A DNA stretch of 64,000 nt from Tetmemena sp. SeJ-2015 (Eukaryota > Ciliophora > Spirotrichea > Sporadotrichida > Oxytrichidae), in NCBI GenBank assembly GCA_027382625.1, contig JAJKFJ010021383.1:99958-163957 (forward strand). Direction: 5' to 3'. Positions 47,253 through 59,893 of this stretch are shown here, one piece after another. The notes beneath the pieces were generated by a model that did not search any database, had not been told where the DNA came from, and saw only the letters and a list, made by a program, of their open reading frames with translations. Made by a program: the position numbers and the translations under genes. Numbering within the stretch: the first letter of the stretch is position 1; every line of letters begins with the position of its first letter.

Positions 47253-50200
47253 TGGATAAGAACGCCTTGAGGAAAACACCTAATTTGAGCGCAAATAAAT
47301 GAGAAATGAGGAGAGAATTATCCTCCCCAAGGACCATAAATTGCTCTCGCACGATTCTTAGAGCTACGACGTTTAATCCACTCTTCAACTCAAGTTGGCA
47401 ATCCTCACTTGTCCTTCATCATTAAAATACTATAAACAATAAGAGATGATTATTACTTTTGATCAGGGTAAAAGACAGAGGAAAGAAAATAGAGAACTGA
47501 ATTGTTCATCATCATAATCATTAGTAAAGAAAGCTTCTTGGGTCAGAGATTCTCAGATGAGCTATAGACCCATACTATCTGAGCTACGGAGTGGGAGAGG
47601 ATGATAATTTTACGGGGGAGGACTGCGAAGAGTCCAGGAGTAGAACTGGCGCAGATTTCCCCGAAAACACGGACAGTACCTGCGCAAGTCCTGACAGCAA
47701 GCGCCTCCAAGAAATCAACCTCTTCCATTCCACAAAGCAAACAGCGACTCAGTTTAGTCTAAATAGAAAAATGAGATGTGCAATATTTAATTGTGATTAG
47801 TCTTTGCAGGCTGCTTGATAATGGTGACAGTAGCTTTACTGCTGAGGATCTGGAGTGCAAAGAAGTGGATCCTCTAAACTAGCCCCCTCAAGCGATGAAA
47901 ACCAATTCGTAACTATTCCCTTCCCGTAAAAATATCTCAAACAATCTCAACCTACACATACAAAATACAAAGATGAGGGTCTCTTCGAGTTCTCTAGAGC
48001 GGATTGCATCTCCATTTAATTTTGAATCCAGAGACAGACTGTCGGGCAAAACTGATACTACGGCCCAATCACATAATTCAGCTTTAATTTTTTAAGTAAA
48101 TCCTCCAATTTAAAACCTTGAATTTATTGATGAAGCTAATGACAGAATAAATTAAAAGTTCTTGCAAGGCTCCTTCTAGCAGGAGCAAAAATGTCGGAAA
48201 AGTCAACAGCTCGATGAAGTGCAAGAAGAGGACGGGGGATACTGCGGTTAAAGCCTGGCTGGTGCGCCGTTTCAAGATGATTCGGATTTCTTCTTTGACT
48301 CTCAGATATAACCAGACTTCGAAGAAAAAGTCCACTTGAATTTATTTCCCAAATTATTTTAAGAAAGCAACCTAAAGGGAGAAAAGAAGTTCGCTCGTAA
48401 TTTACTGGAGGTCGGACTTAACCAGAGCAGGTCTTACCCAACCAACAGCCGAAATTTGCAGATACACTCATCTAGTGATTTATTCAGAGGCTCTCTCATG
48501 GATCTTTAAGGAGAGATTGATCCTCGGCTGAACAGATATGATTCTTAAATTTTAATCTCTCATCATATTAATATGAAAGAGTATTCCTTAAACCAGTTTT
48601 TAATTACTGAAAAAAATGGTGGGTAAAGATTTAGATATTCAAAATTTCTTGATCCAATATCATATGGAAAGAGTTAAGAAATAGAGTATTCACTAATAAA
48701 CGTTAGGTATCTATTTAGCAGATATAAGAGCTGAGGCAGATGGCCTTAAGTATAAATAATATTTAATAGTTTAATTGCGTTGGCTTCGCGACTAGTATAA
48801 CTAAAACTACTTTCAATATGCAGCATAAAAACCAGACGAACGCTGCCCATCATGGAGGCTCCGGAAACTAGAGATAAGGTGAAGGGCAAGGCTCAAAGCC
48901 ATTTTATCCAAGCAAGAACAAAAAATATGGAAGTGCAGAGAAGACTTTCAATGGAGTTTATTAGACTCACTAACAGCAGAATTTCAATAACTATCATCAT
49001 CCACAGATGGGTAAGTTTTAAATACCATTTTTATAGTATAATGGCGAAATAATTGCCAAATATATTGGCCCAAAATAGTTCAGTTAGTCATCTCACTAAT
49101 TGAGAAGGTCAAATTTTAAAAGCATGTATTTAGGCAACGCAAGAGGATACCAAAGTCCTTAGTAGTATTAGTACTAACCAAATATTTCTTAAGGATACCC
49201 ATCTCAATATTAGAACGCACCTATTGGCCATCATTATGGTTAATAGAATTTGAACGGTTCCTAGAGACCTCAAACCACGAGTATGCTTCCTCCCCACTCT
49301 ATGATGATGCCAAGTACAGGTGCCGCTCCTTACTAAGCGTAGATGATACCTTAACAGCAAATCATGGACATGATTAATATGGCAATTAGCTAAAATGGAC
49401 TCATTAACAAGAATAAGAATGGATGGAGGCCTTCGACATCTAAAAATCAAAATGGCTCAGGATTTAATGGAGGTGACTATTATAAGAGCCACAAAAATGG
49501 AGATAGCAGGGGCTCGGGAAAGCCAGAGAGAAAGAATAACAAAGGCTACTATCATGAGGAATGATATCAAAGCAGGCGCCCTACTTATGAGATGGTCGAT
49601 ATGGGAGATCCAGCTCAGCAGCAAGAACTCAATCAGGAGTGGGAAAAAGCTAAGTCTAAGATTGAAGAGTAGCTTAAAGAAGCTGAAAAGGATGAAATTT
49701 ATGATGACATAGAAGTTTTCACCAAAGTCTTTAAAAGACTGAGAATTTCATGGAATTGTAAATCAGAGTTCTTTACAAATAGCCAAATACTTCCCCTGAT
49801 TGATTCTTTGAAGAATCCAAAGCGACCATGATTAACTTGCTTATCAAATCACTAGAGGTCTTTGATTATGACTTGATCCTGAAAAAGAGATTACTCAAAA
49901 GACTCTGGGGTGTGATGATATCTGAGATTCAATATTGCGAAACTCAACACAAAAAATAGCCTGAGAGCTTTAAAGCTTGAGAAAATTTTACCTAAACTAC
50001 AGATAGGCACTTCGAAACTCTTAAGCTTATTTTCCAGGCTATCTTCAAGAAGAGCGACCCTCTTAATTCTCCTTTAGAATACGCAAACCATTCAAGAAGA
50101 CTATCTGGATGGCTCTTACTCTATATGGGAGATCTCTCAAGATATAAGGCCAAGTGCTCTGAGTAAGCATTTTAAAATCAAAAGTGAGATTAGAAATTCG

Positions 50201-51997
50201 TGGAGGAGAGTTGGAGCTTCTACAACAGAGCTAAGACTTTGTATCCTTTCGAGGGTAAAATCTTCAACTAATTGGCAGTGATATCAGCTAAGGAGAATGA
50301 TTATCTCGCTTCCATATATTACTTCATGTGAGCCTTATCATGCCACTTCCCATTTGAGTCTTCCAAGGAGAGCTTGATTGACCATTTTGAGGAAATTAGA
50401 ATCAAATTCAACGAAGAGAGAAATGCAAATTTCAACAGTAGGAGTGCTGTCCTCTCAAGAGGCGGCCCCGGCTCAAAGGATGAAAAGATTTTCTTCAATT
50501 TCATCCTAGCCTTCTTTAGACTCTAGAGCATACTATATTCAAGAATTGGAGTTGATGAGCTTGAAGCTCTCGAGCCTGAAGTAATGAGACAACTTAATGA
50601 TTACTTTCTCTATATTGATAAGGAATAGAATAAATTGGATGAGATAAGTAAAATTGTACACATCAGCATAGTGATGATATTCGTAGCTCACGCAACTATT
50701 GCAGATACTATTAAAGACCTTCAAAAGTAATAGAGAAAAGCCAAAAAAAATCTTAAGGAGGAAGAGTAAAAGGAGGATTCTGATGAAAGTTAAGCTTCTG
50801 ACTTTTAATTAAATGAAATGATCGTATATTGAGATAGTTGATCTGAGCTAGAGAAGGCTTTGAATCAATAGCTGCCAAGGTATGCTATTCAATAGATATC
50901 CAGCCTTCTCGTCTTAATTGTTGACCGTATTTCTCAACTGCCTTCCCCTTGGCTTGAGGGCTTGACCCCTCTTCTAACTTGGCTTACTCTACACAAGGAT
51001 GACGAACTCCTTACTTCTATATTCAATGTGAACCCTTAAATGAGGCAGGATTTATCAAGACTCCATAAGCTCCTTTGTAATTACGTTTATCAAGAAATGA
51101 AGCAAATAAGAGATGAGGAAGAGTAACTTAAGCTGAGCTAAATGATGGGAAATCAGTTACTTAACGAAGAGACTTACTTTGTCGGATTCCTCCCACTTTA
51201 AACCTTCATTGATAATAAGAAAGAGATAGGAAGTGGTGTCAAGTGCACGCATCCAAGAGAGGCACTAATCCGTAGTTTGATCATTAAGGATCATCTAGAG
51301 GTGCTTAAATGCACGCTTGAAGATATGAAACAAAGCTCAGAACAGTAGCCCTTCAAAGGATTCTCAAAGATCTAGTAGCCCTGAGGAAGTCAAGGAGACA
51401 GAAGAATTCTTTGCACAGATTGATAAGTTGGTGGTTAATTCTCAGAAGCTAGATCAGAGACCTCTGATTATAGTTGATGCCTCAAATGCAGCGATGAGAC
51501 ATGGAGGAGGAAAGTATTTCTCAGTTATGGGAATCTAGATAGTGATCTAGTTCTGGGAAAAGAACGGCCATTAGGTGGTTTGCTTCCTTCCCGATTATCT
51601 CTTCAGCTATGAACTAGTGACTCAGAAGAAAAAGTTGGCTGCTGCAGGAATTAAGGAAGGCAAGGCAGCCTAGATTCCAGATAACCTCAAGCTTCTGCAT
51701 GCTCTATCAGATAAAGGCTTTATTATTAAGACACCCCCACAGGACTATGATGACTCTTATTGCATCAAATATGCTAAGAAGTTCAATGCATTCATTGTGA
51801 CAAATGACAAATTCAGAGACTACGTTTAAAAGAGAGAAAACTCAGAGCAACACAAGGAGAGAAAGTGGGTTAAGGATCATTCAATCAGCTATACTTTCAA
51901 TGGAAATGAGTTCCTTCCTAATCCTGACTCTAAAATCTTCACCAAGTACGAATATGAAGACTACAAGCATTTCGCAGTAGAAGACTACAGCTAATGA
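47253..51997 (+). CDS. EST1/SMG-like protein with C-terminal NYN (Zc3h12-type) nuclease domain
   Basis: ATG at 47253 (MDKNALRKTPNLSANK), TGA 51995-51997. The N-terminal 2.3 kb is disordered. From about 49600 an EST1/SMG5-7-type 14-3-3-like TPR region follows: LKRLWGVMISEIQYCE, SGWLLLYMGDLSRYKAKCSE, FYNRAKTLYPFEGKIFNQLA, then PFESSKESLIDHFEEIR. From about 51400 a NYN/PIN nuclease fold follows, with acidic residues in LIIVDASNAAMRHG, PPQDYDDSYCIKYA and FIVTNDKFRDYV. SMG6 has the same order but a different PIN. The likely role is mRNA decay. An in-frame TGA (about 50327) replaces the conserved Arg of the YYxxRxL motif. A +1 frame change lies at CCCTGAG (about 51381). Confidence 0.75.
49969..49986 (+). 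other. 18-bp IES, pointer TTTA
   Basis: TTTA at 49969-49972 and 49987-49990. Removal deletes an in-frame TGA and gives PESFTQTTDRHFETLKLIF. Confidence 0.7.
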
Positions 51998-52743
51998 AAC
52001 TAGATTTCTTGTGAGGGAATATATGTTCCTTCATGAATTTATTTTGTTTGCACTTAAACTTTGATAAATCAGCTCTATTAAGTCTTAAGATATGATTCTG
52101 TTCTTGAAAAGGTGTTCAAATATTTTGACTAGTAGGGGATTTAAACACAAGCTGTAGGAGAGGTTATTCACGAAATCAACTGCTCTGCTTTTAAAGGTAT
52201 GGGCAAGCTCTCACCTTTGAAACTCGACCTAACGCGCTCTCCTCTCAAAAGGAATAGAGCTAAACTCTTTAATTTTCCATAAAAATATTACATCATGTTT
52301 AATAGTTACACTAATAAAGTTTAACACAATTTAGCTCTGAGGAATCTAGGGATTCTTCTGAAACTGCAAACTTTCCTTGTCTATCTTCTATAGCTCCTCC
52401 TCCTTAAATAAATTTAATTTTTAATTTATGCTCCCCATACTGAGCATCTATAAATATACTTAGGATATTAACTACAAGAAGCTCTGTAATAATTCGAAAC
52501 TCATTTTTCTATTTCATATCTTTCTTTGATGCTGTAAATAACGAAGTTGCTTTATGTTTCTATTTATTGGCATAAACCTTGACTAATTTTAAATATGATG
52601 GCGACCGACCTCACTCCTTCTTATTAGACCTTGATAAAAATTGATCTCTATCTCTCACTTCAACACCTCTACCCTAACTCCTTATGATGAATAGTCTCTG
52701 AACCAGTGAACTAATATTTTGAAAGTACATATTTTTTCATCAT
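51998..52743. other. AT-rich spacer
   Basis: No coding frame recognised. Presumed germline spacer. Confidence 0.5.
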
Positions 52744-54200
52744 ATGATATTTTGGAGAGTAAGACTAAAGAATAAGTCTTCATTAAAGCTTTTCTGCACT
52801 TCAAGGCATTATTGTGATTATTACCTGATAAACAGCAAAATATTTAAATATGAAGTAATTCTTTCAATGCGAGACACTACAATTTCAAAATGTTTATTTT
52901 ATTTAAGGAAAACAAGATTTTTAATTATATTTAGAATGACAACAACTCTAAAGATAAAATCACATTTAAGAAGCAAATAATCCACTACACCTACTTCAGA
53001 TTTCATTCTATTCCTTTCCAAACGAGACTAGAAAATCACTAAGAATAAGCAAAGTTCCTCAAATCGTGAAAGAGAGCGAGAAAACAGCGCATTAAATATC
53101 TTTATTAATTACTTTGCTTGAATTTATAAGCTAGAATTTAGGAAGAAGGAACTTATTCCACGATGCGTCAATGACTGAAAAATAGCTATAAAATGTTCTG
53201 ATAAATTCATGTCCATCGGAAAGTATTTTAAATATAGTTTTAAGCAATTATCTAATAAGAAAAATACTTTTAAAGGAAATGGCTTATGTGGCTAGTTTAT
53301 TTTCTCAATTTTGAAGGCTTATAATTCCACTACAACTCATCTCAAAGAAATCATCCTCATTTAATGATCTGAGAGTATTTTTATGTTAAGAAAGCTTGAG
53401 AAGACTTGAGACTATGTGACTGGCTCTAGAACAAAATATGATAGAAAGAAGAAACTTATACTACTCAAGTAGCTAATTATTAAATATCATCTATAAATTA
53501 AGTAAGGAATGATGTCAAAAAGATATTTTGAGAAGAGATGCATTTTAGAGTGTCAACTCGTTAACAAGCTTGCTAAAATATTGAGAGAAAACATTTTAAT
53601 TTTTTTTAAAAGCGCTTTCTCAATATTAACTTTCAACCTAATCCATTCATGCTTAAAGGTTCATCCTATAATAGCTGGTATGAATACTCATCATCGAAGT
53701 TACGGCTTTAAAATATAGCAAGGATGGCCAAGTACATAGATTGGTAAAAAACTTTCAACTCACTTAAAAAGTTTTGTGAAAATTCTTGACTGCTATCAGC
53801 CGAATCAACTCTCATTAAAGTTACAAAATTAATAAAAACCACGCTCACTCTCAATGATCTAAATAAATATCAGGTGTTCAAACAGACAACGTCATCTCTC
53901 ATTGGAAAGTTAAAGCACTCATCCAGGCAAATTAGAAAGGAAACTGAAATGGAAGATGGGATTTTAAAATAGCTTTGTATAATAGAGTCAAGTTGGTACT
54001 TGAGAAAGAAAATTCTAGAGGAAAATGAAAAGTTTCGCATTGCTCTACTACTCATTTATATCAAAGATACACTAAAACCCTTCAGGCTGAGCTAAGTGGT
54101 AGCATTAGAGCGAGCTATTTCTGTTTTTCTAGAAAGATATATATTTTTATCACTTTATTCTAGTGAACCTTTTTATTGAAGAGTATAAGATAATGATTCC
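52744..54200 (+). other. Weak coding traces, possible decayed or unknown gene
   Basis: With TAA/TAG as Gln, the ATG at 52744 opens a frame to a TGA near 53118 (MIFWRVRLKNKSSLKLF..., Lys/Ser-rich). Further open pieces are ASMTEKQLQNVLINSCPSE (about 53170) and LALEQNMIERRNLYYSSSQL (about 53420). A few have a helical-repeat feel, but no motif is recognisable. The base composition is close to that of the spacers. It could be a fast-evolving gene, a gene remnant or chance. Confidence 0.25.
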
Positions 54201-55017
54201 TTAATCTTCATTGCCTTTGGTTTTGAGCAAGGGAAGAAGGGAAATGATTCGGGGTAAAGAGAAGGATAAAGCAACTTATAAATATTCAGGCTATCTAATT
54301 TTCGCTCATGGGCGCTTATAATAATATTTTAACTGCACCTATGACTTATTTGCGCTCTTAGTATAATCAACTATAAAAATTTAGGGCCCTAAAAAGAGTT
54401 TATATTCTCCATTATTTGACTTTTCAATTTTAAATGCCCCTTAATTTTTGCCTAAAGCAACTCGCTTGCAATATCAAGTTACGTAATATCTCATATTAAT
54501 TATCGAAGCTGATCTCTTTATTAAAATTCGCACTTTCATTTTCTCTCTTCATTATCTATTATCTCCATTGGGGAGATTCCACATCTTAAATTGACTTAAA
54601 AAAATAGTCAATCGTTTAACATATTTCAAAAATAGATATATTTCCAAATACTATATAAATATCTAGATTCCACATTAAATCAATGTTAAAAAAAGAGGGA
54701 AGATTTATTTCTGACTGTAAATTGCGTAGGATGAATTGATTGGTTGATAATTTTTCTTTTTCTGCCTCCGTTTATTTATAATGTGATTAAATGCAGATCT
54801 ACTACAATCTCTGTAAATGAATTCAATCAAGAGACATTAAATTTTTTGTGTGACGAAAGCAGCCCACACCTAGTGGTCTTTTTAGATTTTAAATTTGAAT
54901 TGAAAGTGTAATTAAACTATAATTTATTTCTTTAATAATAGGATGCAGCAATCGAGGCCGCAGTCCAACTCTTATAATATAAAATAAATTGACTAAGTTC
55001 CACAGACGTCAGGAAAA
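54201..55017. other. AT-rich spacer
   Basis: No sustained frame. It contains short palindromic AT stretches only. Confidence 0.5.
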
Positions 55018-58000
55018 ATGATTAACCAAGGGTCAGCAGGCGGAGGAACCGATCAGAAGCCTCTGCCCGCCATAGACGAGATGGCACTCCAAAAACTCCA
55101 AGCCTGGAGATCTAAGTGCAAGGAATTTCTAGAAAATGCACTCGAACTCATAATCCAGAGCAGGGGTGCTTCATTTGGCCATCTTAACTTACAAAACTAA
55201 CTCAAATAGGTAAGTCAGAATGTTGATGAAGCCAAGAAATCTCACTATTCACGATGATAATAAGAATGGTGAAGTATTTTGCCAACTTGAAATCTTGAAA
55301 AAGAATTTAAGTCTCTCTGTTTCAGTACAATCCGACCTCTTTCTATTATTCTGTGAGCTTATAGCTTACCTCTTCTATCTTTGGTTAAGAAGAGGATTAC
55401 TCATTAAGTTACTTATTCGATCATTTACAAAGAAAGAAGAAGAAGAAGGACATTTGAATTCTTATTATTGTTAACCCTTCATGTGTCTCAATCTAATCTG
55501 TAGTTCGGGATGACGATTCAAAACCAAAGTGATCTCAGGTAATTGCTCTCAGCCTTTGGACAACTCACTCCAAGCATGAACGAGCAGCTTTACAAGAATT
55601 CAAATTTCATAGTTTGTAATTTAAGCTTCTAAATTGCAATCAGACGGAGAGACCACTCTTCCAGGAAGTTTATCTGGACATTATTCAGACCAATAGAATC
55701 GGCTCAGTCCTTTGCGAGCGTTGGAATTTTAGTCTGTCACTGACCTTATCTGCTTCAAAAATGTAAGTGCGCAGTTCTTTTCAAATTATATGTTTACCAA
55801 TTCTCCTTCCTCATTTCATGCTTTTAACTTTGCATACCTATCTTCAGCTGAGATATCCATAATAATCTTAAATAGTGGAGCAGGCATTGATCAAGGAAAA
55901 TCCAGTTAAGCTCAATACTTTAAGAGACTATGCGTTCTCCTTCGCTCTTTGAGATCCTTCCAACTCACTCTCCCTTAAAAACTTATTTCAGTTTGCTTAA
56001 TTTTCTTAATATTCTTCTTTTCCCTCTCCCATCTTTCAACTTGACCAATAAACTCTAAAAATTGGCAAAGAGCCCGAGCGTCAAATCTCATGACCAAGAT
56101 GTGCTCAAAGATATTTTGAACGAGCTGAAGACAGAATACGAGTTCAAGTACGATGAAGAGCTGCTTGCTCATGATTTTAGTAACGAATCGGTCACTGTGA
56201 ATAGGAAAATTGGCGCCATCAGAACAAATTTTGGGGAATTGAAAATTGAGGTCCTCTATATTAAGCAAGATGAAATCGTAGAGCAGTTCAAAATGAAGAT
56301 TAAGGAGAGGATTGAGAGTTAGGCACTCAGCTCAAAGAATCCCTTTCAGCAGTCTCTCTTTAACGCTCTGGGACCTGCTTAAAATCCAACACCTCAACAG
56401 CCTGGCTAGCTATAAATTTCTTCGCTTTCGGGGTTATCTGCTTTGAGACCTAATAATTTTATAATTGTAGGTCTGTTTAAGTAAGATTTAATAATCAAAT
56501 ATCCTGTCAGTCAAGATTCAGAGCGAATTCTGACAACACGTTTACTTAGTCAATTAATCATAGAGGATTCAAGTATATGCAACTACGTGAGTAGATGAAC
56601 TCACCTGGACCCTCGGATGGCATTATGATTAGAGAGGACTATTTCACCAATGAGAAGCAAAAGCTATTCTACTAGGCCTCCCACTAACATTCTGGTAACT
56701 CATTTTCTTCAGGCCTCTCCAACAAATCCAATGAGTTCTTGAAATAAGTTCACTCATGAACTATCTTCCACTTTAATTTTGATAAGGGCTAGGAAAGGGA
56801 TCAGGGGTAACTCAACCTTCATATATTCCTCTTGTAAATTACCAGCCTACCACTTAAGGATCGTCCGGCTTGTAAAAGTCTTCTCTCGAAGGTGGCAACG
56901 GAGGATTCGGTAACTTCGATTCAAATGACGGCTTTTTCTCGAATAGACCAGTGAGACCGAGGATGGATCCATTCAAAAAGTTTGGAGACACCTCCTAACA
57001 CTCTAGAAACAGAAATTTCAGACTTTCATTCGATGAAGGAGCGAAGACCTTGAATAGTCAAAGGTCATTGACTTCTTTATTTACTCCTCAGAGCAGGTAG
57101 AACCCCAACTCGTTCCGTAAAGTCTCCTACTTATTTAATATATACTCTTACATCTTCACACTCTCTTTGAATTAACTTGCCTGGAGGGAATGGAGAATCG
57201 CTAACTCATAGGATATTCAGCGGTCTTATAGAGGAAGAGGACAATACTTAAGATGAGTCTTCAACCCTATAAAAACTACAATCTAAGCAAAGCTCTTCAG
57301 CTCTGATCAAGTTAACCTTGCAAGGTCAAGCTTCCTTAGAGGAGAAGAAGAGCTCTCTGAATTCAAGACTGGCTAGCAATAAATCTTCAGCCTCTCTAAG
57401 AGCAGGCTTGGATACCCTTGGTCAGAATAAATTGGCTTCATCTCCTAGTCATTAATTCTTTGAACTTCATTTATACTCTATCATTAATTCTTCCATCAAA
57501 TGCCACTGAGAAAAGATTCTTTACTCAAGCAAAATGACCTTGACAACTTCTAAAATAACTCAATAGGCCGCGCCTCATTTGGAGGACAAAGTGGCCACGA
57601 GCCAATTATATCATGTTATTAAATAATTTACTCAATTAGAAGGATATCATCTTGTCAGGATTTCGGTGGAATTGGAGGGATGCCTAATTCTAATAGCTTC
57701 AGCCTCGATCCGCTGTTTCAGATAAATGAAAACAAGAAGTACCTCGGTTTCCTGGAAGAAAGCACAGATGAAGAGAAGTCTAATAGTGACTATTCAATTA
57801 ATCCACATTAAAAATTTATCATTATACTAGGAAAAGGAGAGGGCGGGGCAAGGAGGTGAAGATGATGATAGCGCGCAGAGTATCGGAGACAGCTCAGAGA
57901 ACGAGGAAGATTCGTGCTCTAATTTTCTCTCTAAGCTTGAGTCTTACGAGAGGAGAGTCAATTAGAAGCTTGCAACCTACCAAAGCACCGACTAAAAGAG

Positions 58001-58243
58001 TTTGAGCGACATGCACAGAAAGGGAATTATTAAAACTTAAAATGCAGCCTACTTAGATGAGCAGGCCTTCTCCTCTTATAAGACAAAATCATTTTTACTT
58101 AATCCTATCAGCTTGAGATGAAGAGAGAGCTGTTCCATATGATGAGTGTGAGGCAGTTAGTGTATTAGTACTAAAGCAACTAGAAGAAAAGGCAGGTGCT
58201 ACAGGGAATAGCCTCTTAAACCTCACTCAAGAATCCTAAATGA
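55018..58243 (+). CDS. Unrecognised protein with disordered C-terminal half
   Basis: The ATG at 55018 starts MINQGSAGGGTDQKPLPAID, then LQKLQAWRSKCKEFLENALE, with a GT-AG intron donor at 55208 (GTAAGTCAG). Further pieces: IQNQSDLRQLLSAFGQLTPS (about 55513), EQALIKENPVKLNTLRDYAF (about 55875), DVLKDILNELKTEYEFKYDE (about 56095) and IIVGLFKQDLIIKYPVSQ. The C-terminal half is Ser/Asn-rich (GGNGGFGNFDSNDGFFSN) with an acidic patch and the end FHMMSVRQLVYQ. TGA 58241-58243. Frame changes near 55480-55500, 55760, 56000 and 58110. Family not recognised. Confidence 0.45.
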
Positions 58244-58838
58244 GGGGGGTTTGTATTAATCTAGAGATGGTATCTCTAAATTTTTTTTGAGATAGTGAAA
58301 CTTCCTGATTCTATTTCAACTCAGCAAACATTGATAACTCTAATATATCTTGAATCCTCCTCCTCCCACTTAAGGAGTTGCTAAAGGAAGTTTAGCTAAT
58401 TGATTAGCTACTACATCATTTATAGCCAACTCCTTAAGATTAAATGGGTACGATGAGGATCAAATGATATCTACCACTGTATAACATTAACAAGATTAAA
58501 TAATAAATAAGTAGTTAATTCCAGATTAATATGATTTAAGAGACATATTAAAGTGCATCAGCTGTATTTTGTGATGTGAGTGTGTGGATATTTTTATAAT
58601 GAACTGACTGAATAGAGGAAGGAATAGGACTAGGAATGTAATAATAATAATTATAATAAATAATTCTCAAAGAGTCAAAAGGGAAGAAATAATAATAATT
58701 AAGGGAATTAAAGGGCCCCCGGCATAAATAAGATAGGCCGTGACGTCAATGATATTGCTGTGACGCACTTATCTGACGCACACAAACCTACCCGCCGAAT
58801 AGGGATATTAAACACGTGGCACCCACCTCACATTCTGA
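58244..58838. other. Spacer, AT-rich then GC-rising
   Basis: 58244-58690 is AT-rich with repeated AATAATAATA-type runs. From about 58710 the base composition shifts sharply toward GC (GGGCCCCCGG), marking the edge of the hairpin-rich element that follows. A palindromic TGACGTCA lies at 58741-58748. Confidence 0.55.
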
Positions 58839-59215
58839 GCAGAAGCCCCCGGCTTCTGCAGACCATCCAAAAAAACCTAAAAGGAGAAAAAAAATCCGGT
58901 AGCTTCGGACCGGGAGCAAGTCGCTGCTCCGTAGCGTCTGGCTTCGCTGTCCAGCTGCATGACTGAGTGTTTGCCCATAGATCTCGTCCCTCCACGCCTA
59001 CAAGGATTAGGAGGGTGAGTGGGAACAACTCACCTTTGATTATCTCTCCAGTGAGCAGCCCAACCACCTTCCCCAGGGCTTCGGCTGCCATTATCCCTTG
59101 CCTCTTTTAAGCACTCACCCAGTAGCCAATGGATTACCAAACCAGAAAGCCTTCAGGGAAAGGGCGACCGGTGCCTAGTGCCAGTCGTGTGGGTCCTGAA
59201 TTTTAACTTTCTAAT
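58839..59215 (-). ncRNA. GC-rich hairpin cluster, candidate structured RNA
   Basis: This block is visibly richer in GC than its surroundings and holds several perfect stems: GCAGAAGCC/GGCTTCTGC with a 3-nt loop (58839-58859); CCGGT/ACCGG (58896-58913); GGAGCA/TGCTCC (58913-58930); AGCG/CGCT (58933-58948); GGTGAGT/ACTCACC (59014-59034). Read on the - strand, the 58896-58913 stem is followed immediately by eight T residues (58894-58887), as in a Pol III-type or stem-plus-U terminator. I could not match it to U snRNAs, SRP RNA, RNase P RNA, tRNA or telomerase RNA. A 5' part with introns and a short ORF is an alternative, and strand is uncertain. Confidence 0.4.
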
Positions 59216-59236
59216 TTAATAATAAGGGAAGAAATA

Positions 59237-59893
59237 ATGTCCAACCCACACTTGTTTATGCTCACTAGAGCTCTCCGCCAGAGGGCTATTATTGGAGCCA
59301 ACTCTCAGGCTATGTTTGCTGCAGTCAGAGGAGGCGGTGGTGGCTTCCACAAGCCAGACCCTCAACCCTGGGGTCCCAAAGAATCTACTAGAGTCGTCGC
59401 TCTTGAGGACACTAACACAGTTCTTTATCACGACACTAACCCTGAATTCCATCTCCACTTGCACGCAATCAACTTCAAATATCCATTCATAGTGGAAAAT
59501 GTTAGTGCATCTTATCAATGAATGTGGGTCCAGAATAGCAAGCAAGGATGGGCTTTGTGGTGGATCAAGATTCTGTTCTTCATCACTCCTTGCCTTCTCT
59601 TTGGAACCTACATCCACTCGCTTGCTGGCTCAAATCTCACTCCTGGTTTGAGACCTGGCAAGGACCACGCTCACATGGCTCCTAAACTCATCAATACCTT
59701 GACATGCATTTTAAGAGTACATTATTCTCACTATGATTACAATAACTTGAAGAACAAGAACACTGAAGATGGAAAGGATTTCATCGGCCGCAGAAACGGA
59801 ATGTACTACAGAAACATCTGCAGACAGGTCAACGACTTTGACTTCAAGCCTGAATACGTTAGACTCTTGGAGACTCACGGCTTCAAGTTTTGA
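59237..59893 (+). CDS. Small single-membrane-span protein, probably mitochondrial
   Basis: ATG at 59237, TGA 59891-59893. It has a basic, Ala-rich N-terminus (MLTRALRQRAIIGANSQAMF), which would suit a mitochondrial presequence. A soluble HxH-containing part (EFHLHLHAINFKYPFIVEN) and one membrane helix (WWIKILFFITPCLLFGTYIH) follow. The tail reads NGMYYRNICRQVNDFDF. A 33-nt GT-AG intron (59501-59533) carries the only TGA and fuses VEN to NSKQGWALWW. A respiratory-chain accessory subunit is plausible but not recognised with certainty. Confidence 0.6.
59501..59533 (+). other. GT-AG intron, 33 nt
   Basis: GTTAGTG...GTCCAG. Removal deletes a TGA and keeps the frame into the membrane helix. An AATGT direct repeat also flanks part of it, but excision there gives the wrong frame. 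Confidence 0.65.

Noticed and set aside
51375..51395. Programmed +1 frameshift at CCC-TGA
   Set aside because: It is a single site in a window with other one-base discrepancies. Sequencing error or a tiny IES cannot be excluded without reads.
58828..59091. 87-residue - strand ORF in the GC-rich island as a protein gene
   Set aside because: It is a standard-code ORF lying over perfect hairpins with no family resemblance. GC richness alone lengthens ORFs.
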